From Hoplostethus atlanticus (taxonomy: Eukaryota > Chordata > Actinopteri > Trachichthyiformes > Trachichthyidae): a stretch of DNA of 64,000 bases. How positions within the stretch are numbered: the stretch's first letter is position 1; each line of letters starts with the position of its first letter. The notes below the pieces were generated by a model. It did not search any database. It was not told the DNA's origin and saw only the letters and a program-made list of their open reading frames with translations. Where the stretch lies: assembly GCA_034670405.1 (NCBI GenBank), contig JAXDDX010000042.1, positions 3,560,001 to 3,624,000 of the forward strand, written 5' to 3'. The translations under genes were made by a program, and so were the position numbers. Positions 47,144 to 58,900 of this stretch are shown here, piece by piece.

Positions 47144-49155
47144 CTACACTAAAAAAGACCTCCAATGGTCCCAGATAGCCTCTGCGGTTTCAGCTGTCCA
47201 ATGTACCAGGTCGCTCCTTGTCGTAAACAATGCCCGATGTACTCTTGGGATTGAGTCCGGGGTTTGTCGGATCAGGGAGTTTAAGTCTTCTATGTTCCTC
47301 TGGATTTGGCGAGGTAGTTGGTTAGAGTACCGGATTTGCGGGATCCTGATGGTAGCGTTGGGAAAGGTGGACTTCGCCACTGTTAGTAATCTCTTAATTT
47401 GTTTTTCTAGTTCCCTAGCGTTATTTCTGTGTTTATCATTTAAACCGAAAGACAAGATGACCTCCCGGACCCCTGGAGATGTTGGGGTTTTATATTTGAT
47501 CAGGTGTATAGCATGAAATAGGGTTGCCCCTGGATAGCTATCGACCTGGATTTCGGCGTGGTAAATTGGGGGTAGACGAGAATTGTTGGAGTCTCCGACA
47601 ATCAAGATCGGTCTATTGGGGGTCAAGAACCACTTTTTGGTTTTGTTTCCAAAATGGTCGTGTCTAGTGTATTGGTTGTCCTCAATCGGGGCCACATTGG
47701 ATGGTCCTGGTACTTGTGAGTCTGATGGCTCAGGGGTTTGTATGTTTGGGGTCTGCATGTTGAAGGTTCTTGTCGTGATTGCAATAGGGGCAGTCCTGGA
47801 TGGTCTCGGTATCTGGGTACCGGATGACTCAGGGGTCTGTATGTTAGAAGTTGTTATTGTTTCTTCAGACAAGGTCACATTGGATGGTCTAGGTCTCTGT
47901 GCATCTGACGGTTCCGGGGTCCGTATGTTGAGAGTACCTGTAGGTGTGTGTCTTGCGAGTGTTCCCTTTGGTCTGGGGAGCCTTTGAGGTTTAGGGGTTA
48001 GGGGTCATTTTCTGTGCATTCAGTCATTGTGGACCACTCTTCCCCTGCTGCGGACCCCCAGTCGGTCGAGTGTACGACTCTCGTTGGTATGGAGGTAGGG
48101 CTGGTTGACCATAATATATCCTTGCCAATTAGTTTTGGTCTTGTAGGATCTGTCCCAGGAGACGGGGTCTGATCCTGTGTATTTGTTGTCTTCCAAAGTT
48201 TTCTTGGTCTTGGTGTGAGGGGAAATCGGATTGTGGATAGGTACATTTATATTGTAGTATTCAGTGAAGCCTGGGATGAGATTAGTTTTTCTGGGGTCAA
48301 TTGTAGTACCAGTCTGTCTGATTCCTGGTCAAAAGTGTCTATCTGGGGGTACTCTTGGGAATTCAGGGGTAGTGTCAGTGTGATTGTTGGTCCATCCTCA
48401 TCTCTGGGTCTTTTTGATGGGGTGGTTATTGGAGGGAATTACTCTTTTGGTATGAGGAATCCCGTCTGGGTTCCTTGATGTGAGGACGCTGTTGGGTCAT
48501 TGTCCTGATTGTTTTTTGGGGCCTTGGTTTGAAGTGTTATTGTTACAGTGCTATGACTAGAGGCACTATCGTGGCGTTTTCTTGTTTGGCCCGGGGTGAT
48601 CATTATAGATCGTTGACTAGAGACGCTGTTAGGGCGACTTCTTGATTGGTTTAGGGTTATCATAATAGATTGTTGACTTGAGACGCTGTTAGGGCAGCTT
48701 CTGGATAGGTCTGGCATGGTTGCTGTATCCTCTTGATCGTATGTGTAACTTTGGTCTCTCAGTTGGTGTTGATCATTGTTGGTGATAGTTATTGATCTTT
48801 GGTTGGACGTGCTTGCATGACGAAAAGGTGAATGGGAGATTTGGTGGATTTCGTCTGGGTCCTGTGTATAGTCTGTAGGTTGTTGGGGTTCTTTAGCTTG
48901 TTTGTTATGGTCATGTTGTTCTTGGGAGATTCCTCCGGATGTCTTGTTGTTTGGATTGATCAAATCTCTTTTGTGGGTGAGAATGACCCCTAGGGCGTCC
49001 ACGTACGTTTGGTGGTGTTTGGGGTTTCTCTTTGGTTGGTCTATGGTTGATGGAGACTGATCGCTCCCTTGAGAGTTTTGGTTGTATGACTGTAGAATAT
49101 GTGTAGTTCCTGCTTGGGGTCTCTTGTCGGGTAGTGGCTTAGCGTTTTTAAACAT
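47144..49155 (-). pseudogene. Penelope-associated ORF1 with SGNH-hydrolase-like domain
   Basis: Three minus-strand frames (49155-48439, 48246-47998, 47878-47144) follow one another. The first two are Ser/Pro/Gln-rich with internal repeats (RPNSVSSQRSIMIT, repeated three times, and NIQTPE(S/P)S..Q(I/V)P.PS). The last ends in an SGNH-type fold: ILIVGDSNNSRLPPI (Ser nucleophile in GDSN), VILSFGLNDKHRNN (oxyanion-site Asn) and RSDLVHWTAE (D-x-x-H). SGNH domains occur in ORF1 of some LINEs as esterases. Its stop is at 47144 and the Penelope RT frame (EGGILNLSR) begins about 20-50 bases later in another frame, then is split by the L2. It therefore reads as ORF1 of the same element. At least two frameshifts. 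Confidence 0.65.
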
Positions 49156-49394
49156 TTGGGGTCTGTGTCTCTGTATTCGGGCGTTTAAGACCCCTTTGGT
49201 GGGAGGGTTAGGGTTAGGATAAGGGGTTTAAACCACTTTTTCTTGTGATGGGACGGGTTATCGGCCCCTAGCACATCTTGTGAATGAGTTACAGACCCGT
49301 GGGTGGTGTCTACCCCCACTATATGGAACCTTGCGGTTCCAGGGGCGGCGGGTCCGACGGGCTCCGCCCCCCGGAAGTACCTTAACTCTGAAAT

Positions 49395-51170
49395 GTGTGC
49401 GTTATGGGCGGTTAGGGGGTTTTTAATTTTAAAAATTTTGGGGGGTTTTTGGGGCCTTTTTTTTTTTTTTTTAAAAAAAAGGGGGGGGTTTTGGGATTTT
49501 GGTTTGGTTTTAATTTTTCCCTTTTTTTTTTTGGGGAAAAAGGGGGGCCCTTTTTTTTTTTTGGGGGGGGGAAAAATTTTTTGGGGGGTTTTTTCCCAAA
49601 GGGGGGGAAATTTGGGGGGGGGTTTTTTTTTGGGGTTTTTTTTTGGGGGTTTTTTTTTTGGGGTTTGTTTTTTTGGGAAACCCCGGGTTTTTTTGGTTTT
49701 TTTTTTTTTTTTTTTTTTTTTCCCCCCGGGGCCCTTTTTTTTTTGGGGGGGCCCTTTTTTTGGGGGGGGGGGGTTTTTTTTTTGGGGGGTTTTTTTTTTT
49801 TAAATTTTTTTCCCCCCTTTTTGGTTTTCTTTTTTAAAAATTTGGGTTTTTTTTTTTTGGGGGTTTTAACCCTTTTTTTTTTAAAAAAGGGGGGGGGGTT
49901 TTAAATTTTTTTTTTTTGGGGGGGGGGGGGGGTTTTTTTGGGAAAATTTTTTGGGGGGGGGGGGGGCCCCCCCCCCCCTTTTGGGGGGGCCCCGGGCCCC
50001 CCCCCCCCAAAAAAATTTTTTTTTTGGGGGGGGGGGCCCCGGGGGGGGGGGAAAAAAAAAATTTGGGGCCTTTTTTGGGGGGGGGGGGGGGCCCCGGGCC
50101 CCCCCAAAGGAAACCCCGGGGGGGGCCCGGGGGGGGGGGAAAAGGGGGGGGGGGCCCCCGGGGGGAAAAAAGGGGGGTTTTTTTTTGGGGGGGGAAAAGG
50201 GGGGTTGGGGGAAGGGGCCCCCCCCCCTTTTTTTGGGGGGGCCCTTTTTCCCCCCCTTTCCCCAAAAAATTTTTTTTTGGGGGTTGGGGGAAAACCCCGG
50301 GCCCCCCCGGGGGGGGTTTTTTCCCCCCCTTTTTGGGGGTTGGGCCCCGGGGGGGTTTGGGGGGGGGGAAAATTTTAAAATTTTGGGGTTTTTTTTTTTG
50401 GGGAAAAAATTTTTTTTTAAAAAAAAAAAATTTTTTTTTTTTTTTTTTTGGGGGGGGGGGGAAAAAGGGGTTTTAAAAAAATTTTCCCCCCCCCCCGGGG
50501 GGGGGCCCCCGGGGGGGGTTTTTTTTTTTTTTTTCCCAAAACCCCCCTTTTTTCCCCCCCCCCCGGGGGGGAAGAATTTTTAAAATTTTTTTTTTTTGGG
50601 GTTAAGGGGGAGGGGGTTTTTTTTTTAAACCCTTTTTTTTTCCCCCCCCTTTTTTTTTTTTTTTAAAAAATTTTTTTTTTTTTTTTTTGGGTTTTTTATT
50701 TTTTTTTTTTTTTTTTGGGGGTAATTTTTTGGGGGTTTTTGGAAAAAAAAAAAAAAAAGGGGGTTTTTTCCCCCCCCGGGTGATTTACCCCCCCCCCCCC
50801 CCCCCCCCAAAAGGGGGGGGGTTTGGGAAAAAATTTTTTTGGGGAAAGGGGGGGGGTTTTTCAGGGGGAAAATTTTGGGTTTTTTGGTCAAATTTTTGGG
50901 CCGGTTCAAATTGGGGGGGGAAAAAATTTTTTTTTTTTGGGGGGGGGGGTCTAGTGGGGGGGCCCCGGGGGGAAAAAAAATTTTTTTTTTTTTTTTAAAA
51001 TTAAAAAAACCCCCCCTTTTTAAAAAAAAATTTTTTTTAAAAAAAAGTATTTAACAGGGGGAATTGGGGCCCGGATCAAATTTTTTTTGGGGGGCCCCCC
51101 TTTAAATTTTTCCCTTTTTTTTAAAAAGGGAAAAAAAAAAAAAAAAAAATTTTTTTTCCCCCCCCCTTTT
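49395..51170. other. Homopolymer-expanded low-quality sequence
   Basis: Almost every base belongs to a run of 3-20 identical bases, mostly G and T, with C and A runs. Open frames in several phases (poly-Gly, poly-Phe, poly-Pro) follow from this and are not genes. Normal sequence fades in and out at both edges. This is best read as a basecalling or consensus failure. It probably conceals Penelope or other repeat sequence. Confidence 0.85.
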
Positions 51171-51229
51171 TTTTTTCCCCCAAAAGGGGGGAAAAGGGAC
51201 CTAAGAGGGAAAACGCAAATTTTTCCGTG

Positions 51230-51720
51230 TGTTTTTTCTTTTAAGGGGAAAATATTGCTTGACCGGGGTTTAAAGGGGGTAGGCTGTTTTGGACCCTCGT
51301 TGGGCCTGGGTCAAGTTTCCGGGGGTTTGGGGGGGTTTCCCTTCTTACTAGTTTTTTGGGCCCCGAAATAAGTAGTCCTTGATTTGGGATTCCTTTTTAA
51401 AAACCGAGATTATCTTGAAGTTTTGGCCAAAACCGTGTCTTTTTTGAATATCTTTAAATTTTTTTTTTTAGGAAATTTGGTTTTGGGCCCCTTTCCGGAA
51501 ATGTGAATACGTTGTGATCAAGGGTTTTGAACTGTTTTGTTATCCCCTGCTGTGGTTTTGGGTCGATGTTGGGGGGGATTTTCTTTGGGGGGTTGGGGGT
51601 TTAAAGACCCTTTTTTCCGGGTGCTCAAGGAAGACCCCTGTAGTTTGAAAGTCGGGGGCCCCTTTTAAATGGTAGTTTTTTAGGAAAAACATGCCCGGGT
51701 TGTGGGTCATGGTTTTAAAC
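51230..51720 (-). mobile_element. Second Penelope-like copy, degraded
   Basis: Plus-strand 51390-51560 resembles 41100-41240 (ACCGAGATTA(T/C)(C/T)TTGAA, GTGATCAA, with the same block order). 51270-51330 resembles 41035-41085 (GTAGGC.GT..TG......GGGT). Homopolymer-length differences dominate, so it may be a normal copy distorted by poor sequence quality. Confidence 0.5.
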
Positions 51721-52774
51721 TTGAACGAGTGGTGATGGGCATTCAGAGTTATAGTGACCTGCTCTCACAGAATCAGTCACATTTTTAAACCCCAAAAAAA
51801 AAAACATTTTGGGGTTTTCATATTAAATTGAAAGAGGAGAAAAGTAGGCTTTCCAATGAGACCAAAACCATGTCCCAAAAAAATGGAAAGTTATGGGGGG
51901 GTTATACAATGGAACCAAAAGTTTTTTTGAAAAAAGGCCTTTAAAAAAAAAACCCTTTTGACTCTGAAAATTCCCTTTTTTGGGGGTGCCCTTTTACTCT
52001 CCCCAAAAAAAAAGCGCTTGAGTGATTTTTTTTAAATAAAAGATTTAACTTTTTGGCATCTTGTAAGAGGAGTAAAATTTCTCTTTAAGGTTTTTAAATT
52101 TCCCCCCAGTACACATTTTAACCCAAAAAATATTTATCCACTTTTTAAAGGGAAACTTTCAAAAAACCCCCTTAAAAACGTGAAAAAAACTGTGACTTTC
52201 CCCCCTCCAACCCCCCCAATTAAAGGGTTACACATAATTCAATTGTGTAAAAAAAAAAAGAAAACATTTTGTTTAAATTTTAAAATTTTATTAAAAACAT
52301 TCCCTTTTTTTTGTAAATATATGCTTAATGTATACATAACCTTTTTACAGTTTTTGCATTTATACCCCATCTTTTAAACAAAATTTTAGGGGGTAAAAAT
52401 TTTTTTCCCCCTTTAAACCCATACATTGCTATAGATTGGTATAAATTATAGGGTTTTGGGATAAAGCCAAGGGGCCAAAATAATTTAAAAACATCAATCC
52501 GGAAAAATTCCACCCTAATAAAAATTCGAACCGGACGTCCCACCATAAAAAACCCTTTTTTTTTATACCCTGCTTACCCCCAAAATTATCAAAAACTCAA
52601 ATCTATTGGGACCCCAACCCTCCCCGGGGAGGGGGATCCCTTTTCCCATAACCCCCTCCCAAGGTTTCTTTTTCCCAAATTTTTTCTAAAAAGGGTTTTT
52701 TTTGGGATTTTTTCCCTTTTCATCTGTTAGGGTCTATGCGGGGGATTCATGTTCTAAACCCTTTTATTTTTTTT

Positions 52775-52850
52775 CACATGTTTGGGCACTGGAAAGGGCC
52801 TTGAGACTGGAACGGGGATTAAAGGGTTTACAGGGTAAATGTTTTTATTT
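52775..52850 (+). mobile_element. Degraded LINE 3' tail
   Basis: Reads CACATGTTTGGGCACTGGAA, then GGATTAAAGGGTTTACAGGG and a T-rich tail. This is a distorted copy of the tail at 12853-12949. Confidence 0.55.
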
Positions 52851-52904
52851 TTAAACCCCAAAATAATATTGCAAAAAATATAGCCATATTACACATATCA
52901 CTAA

Positions 52905-53681
52905 TTAAATCCTTAAATGATTCAATAATTCATCTAGACATTCATCATCTCTGCATATGTGATCACCATCAATAAAGTAAGAGGTCCTCTGGTGCATCCT
53001 TTCTTTTTGCTGCTTCCTTTGGAACAAGCCGTTTCTTTGGATCAGTTCATAGTGCTGCTGACAGGAACATGTGTTTCTCACCTAGGAAACAAAAAACATC
53101 TTAGGCCTACATTCAATTTGTGTCAATTAAAATAAATTAACAGAACTAATTTTGTCATTTCAGTGTGAGACCACTCATCTGTAGTTAAATACAACTACAG
53201 GGTCCTGTTGACCAGCTAGCTAGCTAGAACTACTCAAAACATTACCTACAGTGTTCATTATTACTGAGAACAAGGTTTAAATAAGATAAGATAAACACAC
53301 TTGTGTTTACTAATGTTGGCTAGCTCTATGGGATAAGTGGAAAAGTGCTTACCAGCAGTCACATCTCATCTCTCGTTTTTTCACCATAGAGAAGAAGGTG
53401 TAGGCTTTCTTATGACATTTGCAGCCACACTTGAAGCTACGAGCTTCTCGATATCCCCTCCAGATCCGTAGCTCACATTCATCCCATTCATCCGACTCAA
53501 GGATGGCATATATTGGGTCTCTTAGAAAAAGTGGCTCCATGTCAACATCTTCATCGTTGTCGGTGTCTGAAATGGGCCTGTCGGAGTCCGAAGTGTCGCC
53601 GGAGGTTTCACTGTTGTTGTCCGTTCCCGTGTCGTCCGAGCCGCTCTCCTCAGCCGTCTCTCGGTCAGATCTCGGTGCCAA
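52905..53681 (-). pseudogene. Unknown two-exon acidic/cysteine-rich protein
   Basis: Exon 1 (to about 53353) reads MAPRSDRETAEESGSDDTGT-type acidic sequence, then DEWDECELRIWRGYREARSF, KCGCKCHKKAYTFFSMVKKR and EMRCDC, and meets the donor GTAAGC. Exon 2 (53081-52905) follows TTTCCTAG and reads VRNTCSCQQHYELIQRNGLF, then IDGDHICRDDECLDELLNHL and RI-stop. Cysteine clusters in both exons could bind zinc. The phases do not match as read (exon 1 ends two bases into a codon), and an in-frame TAG separates exon 1 from an upstream open stretch (KKKKSLGNPVLSVDSGDRWR, up to about 53790). I do not recognise it. Its place between inverted ends suggests a transposon-encoded protein. Confidence 0.45.
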
Positions 53682-54201
53682 AAACTAGTTGTCAATAAGC
53701 TCTCGCCACCGATCGCCGGAATCCACAGACAACACTGGATTGCCGAGCGATTTCTTCTTCTTTCTGAGACGCCATTGAAAGTCTTGATGATTACGATACT
53801 AGCTTGCTAACTTGACAATCAACAGGTGCGGATGCAGCTGGCTAGTCGCTAAAGCCGTGATCAACTTCGCCAAATACCATATCTCGCTTTTATGCTTCAA
53901 AGTTATATTTCCACTCCAAAATAGGAAATAATTAATGCAGATTATGAAAGCCAAGATTTTATTTTATTAAAATTAGTCAAAATACCAAAAGGGTCAAAAA
54001 TAGACTTTTGACATTAAAAGGCGTTTCCACGTAAATCAGCCATTGCGACTTCCGACTGATTCTGTGAGAGCACGTCACATATAGTCAATATTCAATTTTA
54101 ATTCAATCATTTAAACACTGACCTGTACATATGGTGCACATAAGGATTGACTCCTAGTGAATTCATCCAATTCCTGAACGTTCTCTCCTCTCTGGTCTCA
54201 C

Positions 54202-54234
54202 CTAGAGAGAGAGAGAGAGAGAGAAAGAAAGAAA
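54202..54234. repeat. AG/GA microsatellite at a plastin splice acceptor
   Basis: GAGAGAGAGAGAGAGAGAGA followed by GAAA units. On the minus strand it forms the CT-rich tract before the acceptor at 54203-54202. Confidence 0.9.
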
Positions 54235-54310
54235 CCAGTTATTTCTCTGCTGACTCTGCTTCTCAAACAGGCACATGGGATCTGTAGAACCGCTACTGGC
54301 CAGCAGAAGA

Positions 54311-54344
54311 GTTGTGTGTGTGTGTGTGTGTGCGTGTGTGTGTA
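54311..54344. repeat. GT microsatellite
   Basis: About 16 GT units with one GC interruption. Confidence 0.95.
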
Positions 54345-54809
54345 AGCATCCATCCATGCTTACTTTCCAGGTTCCAGTCTTGGTTCTCTGGTTTGGTGAG
54401 TGCAGGGTACTTGTTGAAGAGCATGGCTACGTAGGCCATGTTGAGTTTTGAGTTTCTGCTGACAACGTCGGTCGGAGTCACAAACTGTCGGCAGCCCAGA
54501 CGGTCGGCCTGTATCAGCATGTACTCCACCCTCTGCATGTGATCCTTCGCCTGGTAACACACACACACACTCTTACATTTTATGCATTTGTATATTTATC
54601 TAATATGACTTACAAGTCCGGATTGATGCGAATTCTGTGGGGGATCAAGGTTCTCCCATATGGGGGTAAGAAAAAAATGTTTCTCTCTCACACACATACA
54701 CACACAGCTTATCAGAGCTAGCAGGAGATAAATAAAAAGTGGAAAGTTCAGTGAGAGCCAAGGTCGTGTCAGATGAGTAACAGTAAAGTTGGAAAGTAAA
54801 CCTACTGAA

Positions 54810-55596
54810 GTAGGACAGCTGGCTTGGCAGACCTTGACCATCAGATGTTTTCATAGGCTATTCTTCTTATCAGGATACTATTTTGTATTCATACTCTGTG
54901 TGTATACAAGACATTGTTATGTTGACTTACCTCCTTCACATACTTTAATGGGTGTTTCACATAGCCTATTGCAATGCATTCCATGGAATAAATACGCATT
55001 TCCGAAAGGTCACATATCATTAAAGTTTTAGTATGATGGTGTAACACGATAAATTATGATTATCACATAGCCTACCTATAGTGTGCACACTTTGGGAGCA
55101 AAAACCTAATTCAGAAATATCCAGTTAATCTCATTGTAGGTAACACAGGATGCTCTGGAAATTTGGAAAACCATAATTTCACTGTCAAAAACTTACATTT
55201 GTACTTGCTGGCTGAGATGGATTTACCGCTCCCTCATTTCAGTATGACATTCCTGTGGCAGGTCATGCTTATGCATTATCTAAGCCTATTTTGTTTGAAA
55301 AAAAATAAAGGCAGAACCAGCAGATTAAATGGGTTATTTGTAGAAGGGCATGTGTTTATTGGACAGTGGCAAGTAAATTTTGCCCTGAAATATGTACAAC
55401 ATGTTGTGAGTTGGTGAGTGAGACCATGGTCATGTAGCCTATGCTCCCTTACTAATTTCCCCTGGTTAGGGAGTGATGCACATGTAATGGAATTACAGTG
55501 ACAAAAAATGTGTTATAAGAGGAAAAGGCAATTAGGATTGTGAGACTGACGCTAATATAATTTTGTTTCATTCTGAAATAATGGTTGGTCCAAGTT
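54810..55596. repeat. Segment duplicated at 59096-59887 (copy A)
   Basis: From CTACTGAAGTAGGACAGCTG to GGTCCAAGTTGTAAGTACTC the sequence is almost identical to 59096-59900. Differences are nearly all single bases in homopolymer runs. No gene is recognised inside. Confidence 0.9.
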
Positions 55597-55905
55597 GTAA
55601 GTACTCACCACTGGGGATTAATGGGAATACTGTGGAGAGGGTGAGCAGGTATAAATACCTGGGAGTCCACATCACCGAAGATCTCACATGGTCCACACAC
55701 ACTGACACTCTGGTGAAAGGCGAGCGCAGCTTTACCACCTCAGGCAACTGAGGAATTTTAAAGTCTCCGGAGGATCCTTCAGTCCTTCTACTTGGACTGT
55801 GGAGAGCACCTGACAGGAAGATCACTGCCTGGTTTGCAGCAGCTCCGCTCGGACAGGAAGGCTCTGCAGGTGTATGCGTCGCTGAGCGCACTATTGGAAA
55901 CATAA
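55590..55905 (+). mobile_element. LINE fragment with dense small deletions
   Basis: Corresponds to 59890-60215 (CACTGGGGATTAATGGGAAT onward, reading [20 protein letters not shown]), but from about 55710 many single bases are missing, destroying the frame. It ends at GAGCGCACTATTGGAA and meets the minus-strand LINE. Confidence 0.8.
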
Positions 55906-55974
55906 ACTCACCCCACACTGCATGACAAAAATTATAGTAGTAAGGGAAATTGTTAAATTGTAATTACTTTTAAA

Positions 55975-58900
55975 TTATGTGTAGTCTTTACCAAAGTTTT
56001 TGGGTGTGTGCAAAGAGGGGCAGGGGGTTTGTGTGTCTTGGTGGGGGCCCTGGTGAGGTAGATTTACATTTCTGAGGGCCTGAGGAAAAAGAAACCCCGT
56101 CTCATTTCTCTCTTTTTTGGGCCCAGCGGGGATAGGGAAAGGCGCTTGCCTGGACCGCAGCAGCTGAAACAGCCCGTTGTTGGGGTGGTGGGGAAACCCT
56201 TTCCCTGACCCTGCAGGCTTTTGGTTTCTCCCAACCTCCGGGTGTAAACCCTGCAGGGTGGGGAGTGTAATTCCAATAGGGGCGCTCGGCCGAACGCACT
56301 ACTCTCTGCAGAGCCTTCCTGTCCTGAGCGGAGCTGCTGCCAAACCAGGCAGTGATGCTTCCTGTCAGGATGCTCTCCACAGCTCCAGAGTAGAAGGACT
56401 GAAGGATCCTCCGGGAGACTTTGAATTTCCTCAGCTGCCTGAGGTGGTAAAGGCGCTGCCTCGCCTTTCTCACCAGAGTGTCAGTGTGTGTGGACCATGT
56501 CAGATCTTCGGTGATGTGGACTCCCAGGTATTTATACCTGCTCACCCTCTCCACAGTAGTCCCATTAATCCCCAGTGGTGAGTACGTCCTCTGTTGTTGT
56601 GTCCTCCTAAAGTCCACAATCAGCTCCTTAGTTTTGGTGACATTCAGGAGGAGGCTGTTGTCCTGGCACCAGAGTGACAGATCAGCAACTTCCTCCAGGT
56701 AGGCCTTCTCGTCGTTGTTGGAGATCAGGCCCACCACCACTGTGTCATCCGCAAACTTAATGATGGTGTTGGAGCTGAACCTGGCCACACAGTCATGTGT
56801 GTACAGGGAGTACAATAGGGGGCTGAGGACGCAACCCTGGGGGGATCCTGTGTTCAGGGTGAGGGGGTTGGAGGTGTGTCTACCCACCCTGACCACCTGG
56901 GGCCTGGCGGTCAGGAAGTCCAGGATCCAGGCACACAGGGGGGTGTTCAGTCCCAGCTCAATCAACTTGCCAGCCAGTCTGGTGGGGACTATGGTATTGA
57001 AAGCTGAACTATAGTCAATGAACAGCAGTCTCACATAGCCCCCCTTCCGGCTGTCCAGATGAGAGAGTGTGGTGTGCAGTACCTGGGAGACAGCATCATC
57101 CGTGGATCTGTTGGGACGATAAGCAAACTGCAGCGGGTCCATGGAGCAAGGGAGGAAGGCGCAGATGTAGTCCTTAATCAGCCTCTCGAAGCATTTCATG
57201 ACCACCGAGGTGAGGGCCACCGGTCGGTAGTCATTCAAGCATGCTGGAGAAGCATTCTTGGGCACAGGGACAATAGTGGATCTCTTGAAGCAGGCGGGGA
57301 CCACAGACTCAGCCAGGGAGATGTTGAATATAGTGGTGAACACTGGAGCTAGCTGATTAGCACAGGTCTTCAGTACTCGCCCAGATATGCCATCTGGACC
57401 AGCAGCTTTCCTGGTGTTCACCCTCGTCAGAGCCCTCCTCACACTGTGCTCGGTCACAGAGAGTGTGTGTTCATCCCCAGCGGTAGAACTCACTCCGGCT
57501 GCGCTAACGGTGATGTTGTTAGCCGGCGAGCTAGCGCTGTTGTTGCTAGCCTCAAACCGTGCATAGAATGAATTCAGGTCCTCCGCTAGGGATGCGTCGG
57601 CACTCACAATTGCGGGGGGTCTGCCCTGGTAGTCCGTTATAGTCCGTAGCCCCTGCCATAGGCGTCTGGTGTCGCGCTGCTCCATCTGCGACTCCACTCT
57701 GTCCCTATACCTCCTCTTGGCCTCCTTCACCGCCCTTCTCAGTCCATAGGACGCTGCCTTGTGCTCGTCCATGTTGCCGGATACAAGACCGGAGTTATAG
57801 GCAGCAGTGCGGGCGTTCAAAGCGTCGCGGATGGATTTATCAACCCACGGTTTTTGGTTAGGAAAGGACCTAACTTTCACCGTAGGGACGATGGTGTCCA
57901 CTAGCATAGCTATGAAGCTCGTTACTACTTCCGTAAACTCGCTGACGTCCCTGGAACTGGATTGGAACATGTCCCAGTCGACGTCACGCAGAGCGTCCTG
58001 TAGCTCAGCCTCTGATTGGTCAGACCACCGCTTTACGTCCCTCGTCACTACCGCTTCCCGTGCTATCCTTTGTTTATACTCCGGTAGCAGGAAAATGGCG
58101 GCATGGTCTGATTTGCCGAACGGAGGGAGAGAGACAGCCTTGTAGCCTCTCTTGAACGGCGTATAGCAGTGGTCCAACGTTCTTTCCCCTCTGGTAGCAC
58201 ACGTAATGTGCTGATGAAAGTTCGGCATGACTTTTTTTAGGTTCGCCCTATTAAAGTCCCCAGCCACCACCATAGCCGCGTCGGGATGCTTGTTCTGATG
58301 CCGACATAACACATCATGTAGGTCCGATAGTGCTACGTCGGTGTCCGCTTGTGGTGGTATGTAGACGGCTGTGGTGATGACCGAGCTGAACTCCCGGGGA
58401 AGGTAGAATGGACGGCATGAGATCGTCAGATGTTCCAGGTTCGACGAGCAGGAACGAGAAAGAGTCTTAATGTCCTTGGGGTTGCACCACTTGTTGTTGG
58501 TCATGAAGCAAACCCCTCCACCCTTAGATTTGCCAGACTCTTCCGTTCTATCCGCACGGAAAACAGAGAAGGACTCGGTTGGGCATATGGCTCGATCCGG
58601 CACCAGCGGGGTCAGCCATGTTTCCGTCAGACAAAAGACGTTACAATCCCTCATGTCCCGTTGGAATCTAATCCTCGCCCTAACATCATCCAACTTATTA
58701 TCCAGAGACTGGACGTTAGCAAGAAGGATGCTGGGCAGAGGTGGACGGTGGGCTTGAACTCTCAGTCTGTTCCGAATTCCGCTCCGTTTTCCCCGATGTT
58801 TCCTCCTTCGTCTCCCCGTAGGTGAGTCTCCACTGTTATTGTTGTGGCTCGCTCGTACTATCTCTGCCGGCCACGCTGGGTCGATGGGAAAAGTGGACAA

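Larger units (their letters stand above)
51750..54082 (-). mobile_element. Element with ~29-bp inverted ends and an unknown spliced gene
   Basis: TATAGTGACCTGCTCTCACA followed by GAATCAGTC at 51750-51778 matches the reverse complement of 54054-54082 (TATATGTGACGTGCTCTCACA...) over about 24 of 25 core positions. The ends are extended by TATA-like sequence. Between them lie a two-exon minus-strand gene (52905-53681) and a degraded LINE tail. The left half is affected by homopolymer errors. The arrangement suggests a DNA transposon of about 2.3 kb, lying inside the plastin gene region. The superfamily is unknown. Confidence 0.5.
54123..54550 (-). pseudogene. Plastin/fimbrin exons (actin-bundling protein)
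   Basis: Exon 54550-54364 (after TACCAG, before GTAAGC) reads [20 protein letters not shown], then [20 protein letters not shown] and [15 protein letters not shown]. Exon 54201-54123 (after CTCTCTAG, before GTCAGT) reads [20 protein letters not shown], then VHHMYR. They join in phase (codon a|gt) and correspond to the stretch between the first and second actin-binding domains of plastins, with calponin-homology repeats. Plastins cross-link actin filaments. Compared with the family, the usual NQDIDW..LLEGETREER has lost two or three residues (NQDWNLE), and Ser replaces Gly at the joint. Neighbouring exons are not in the window. Either part of a real host gene with local sequence errors or a partial copy. 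Splice sites are intact. Confidence 0.7.

Noticed and set aside
49303..51371. Long open frames rich in Gly, Phe and Pro on both strands
   Set aside because: They arise from homopolymer runs in low-quality sequence and occur in several phases at once.
56177..58825. Plus-strand frames across the LINE
   Set aside because: Shadows of the minus-strand LINE ORF, which has all the domain motifs.
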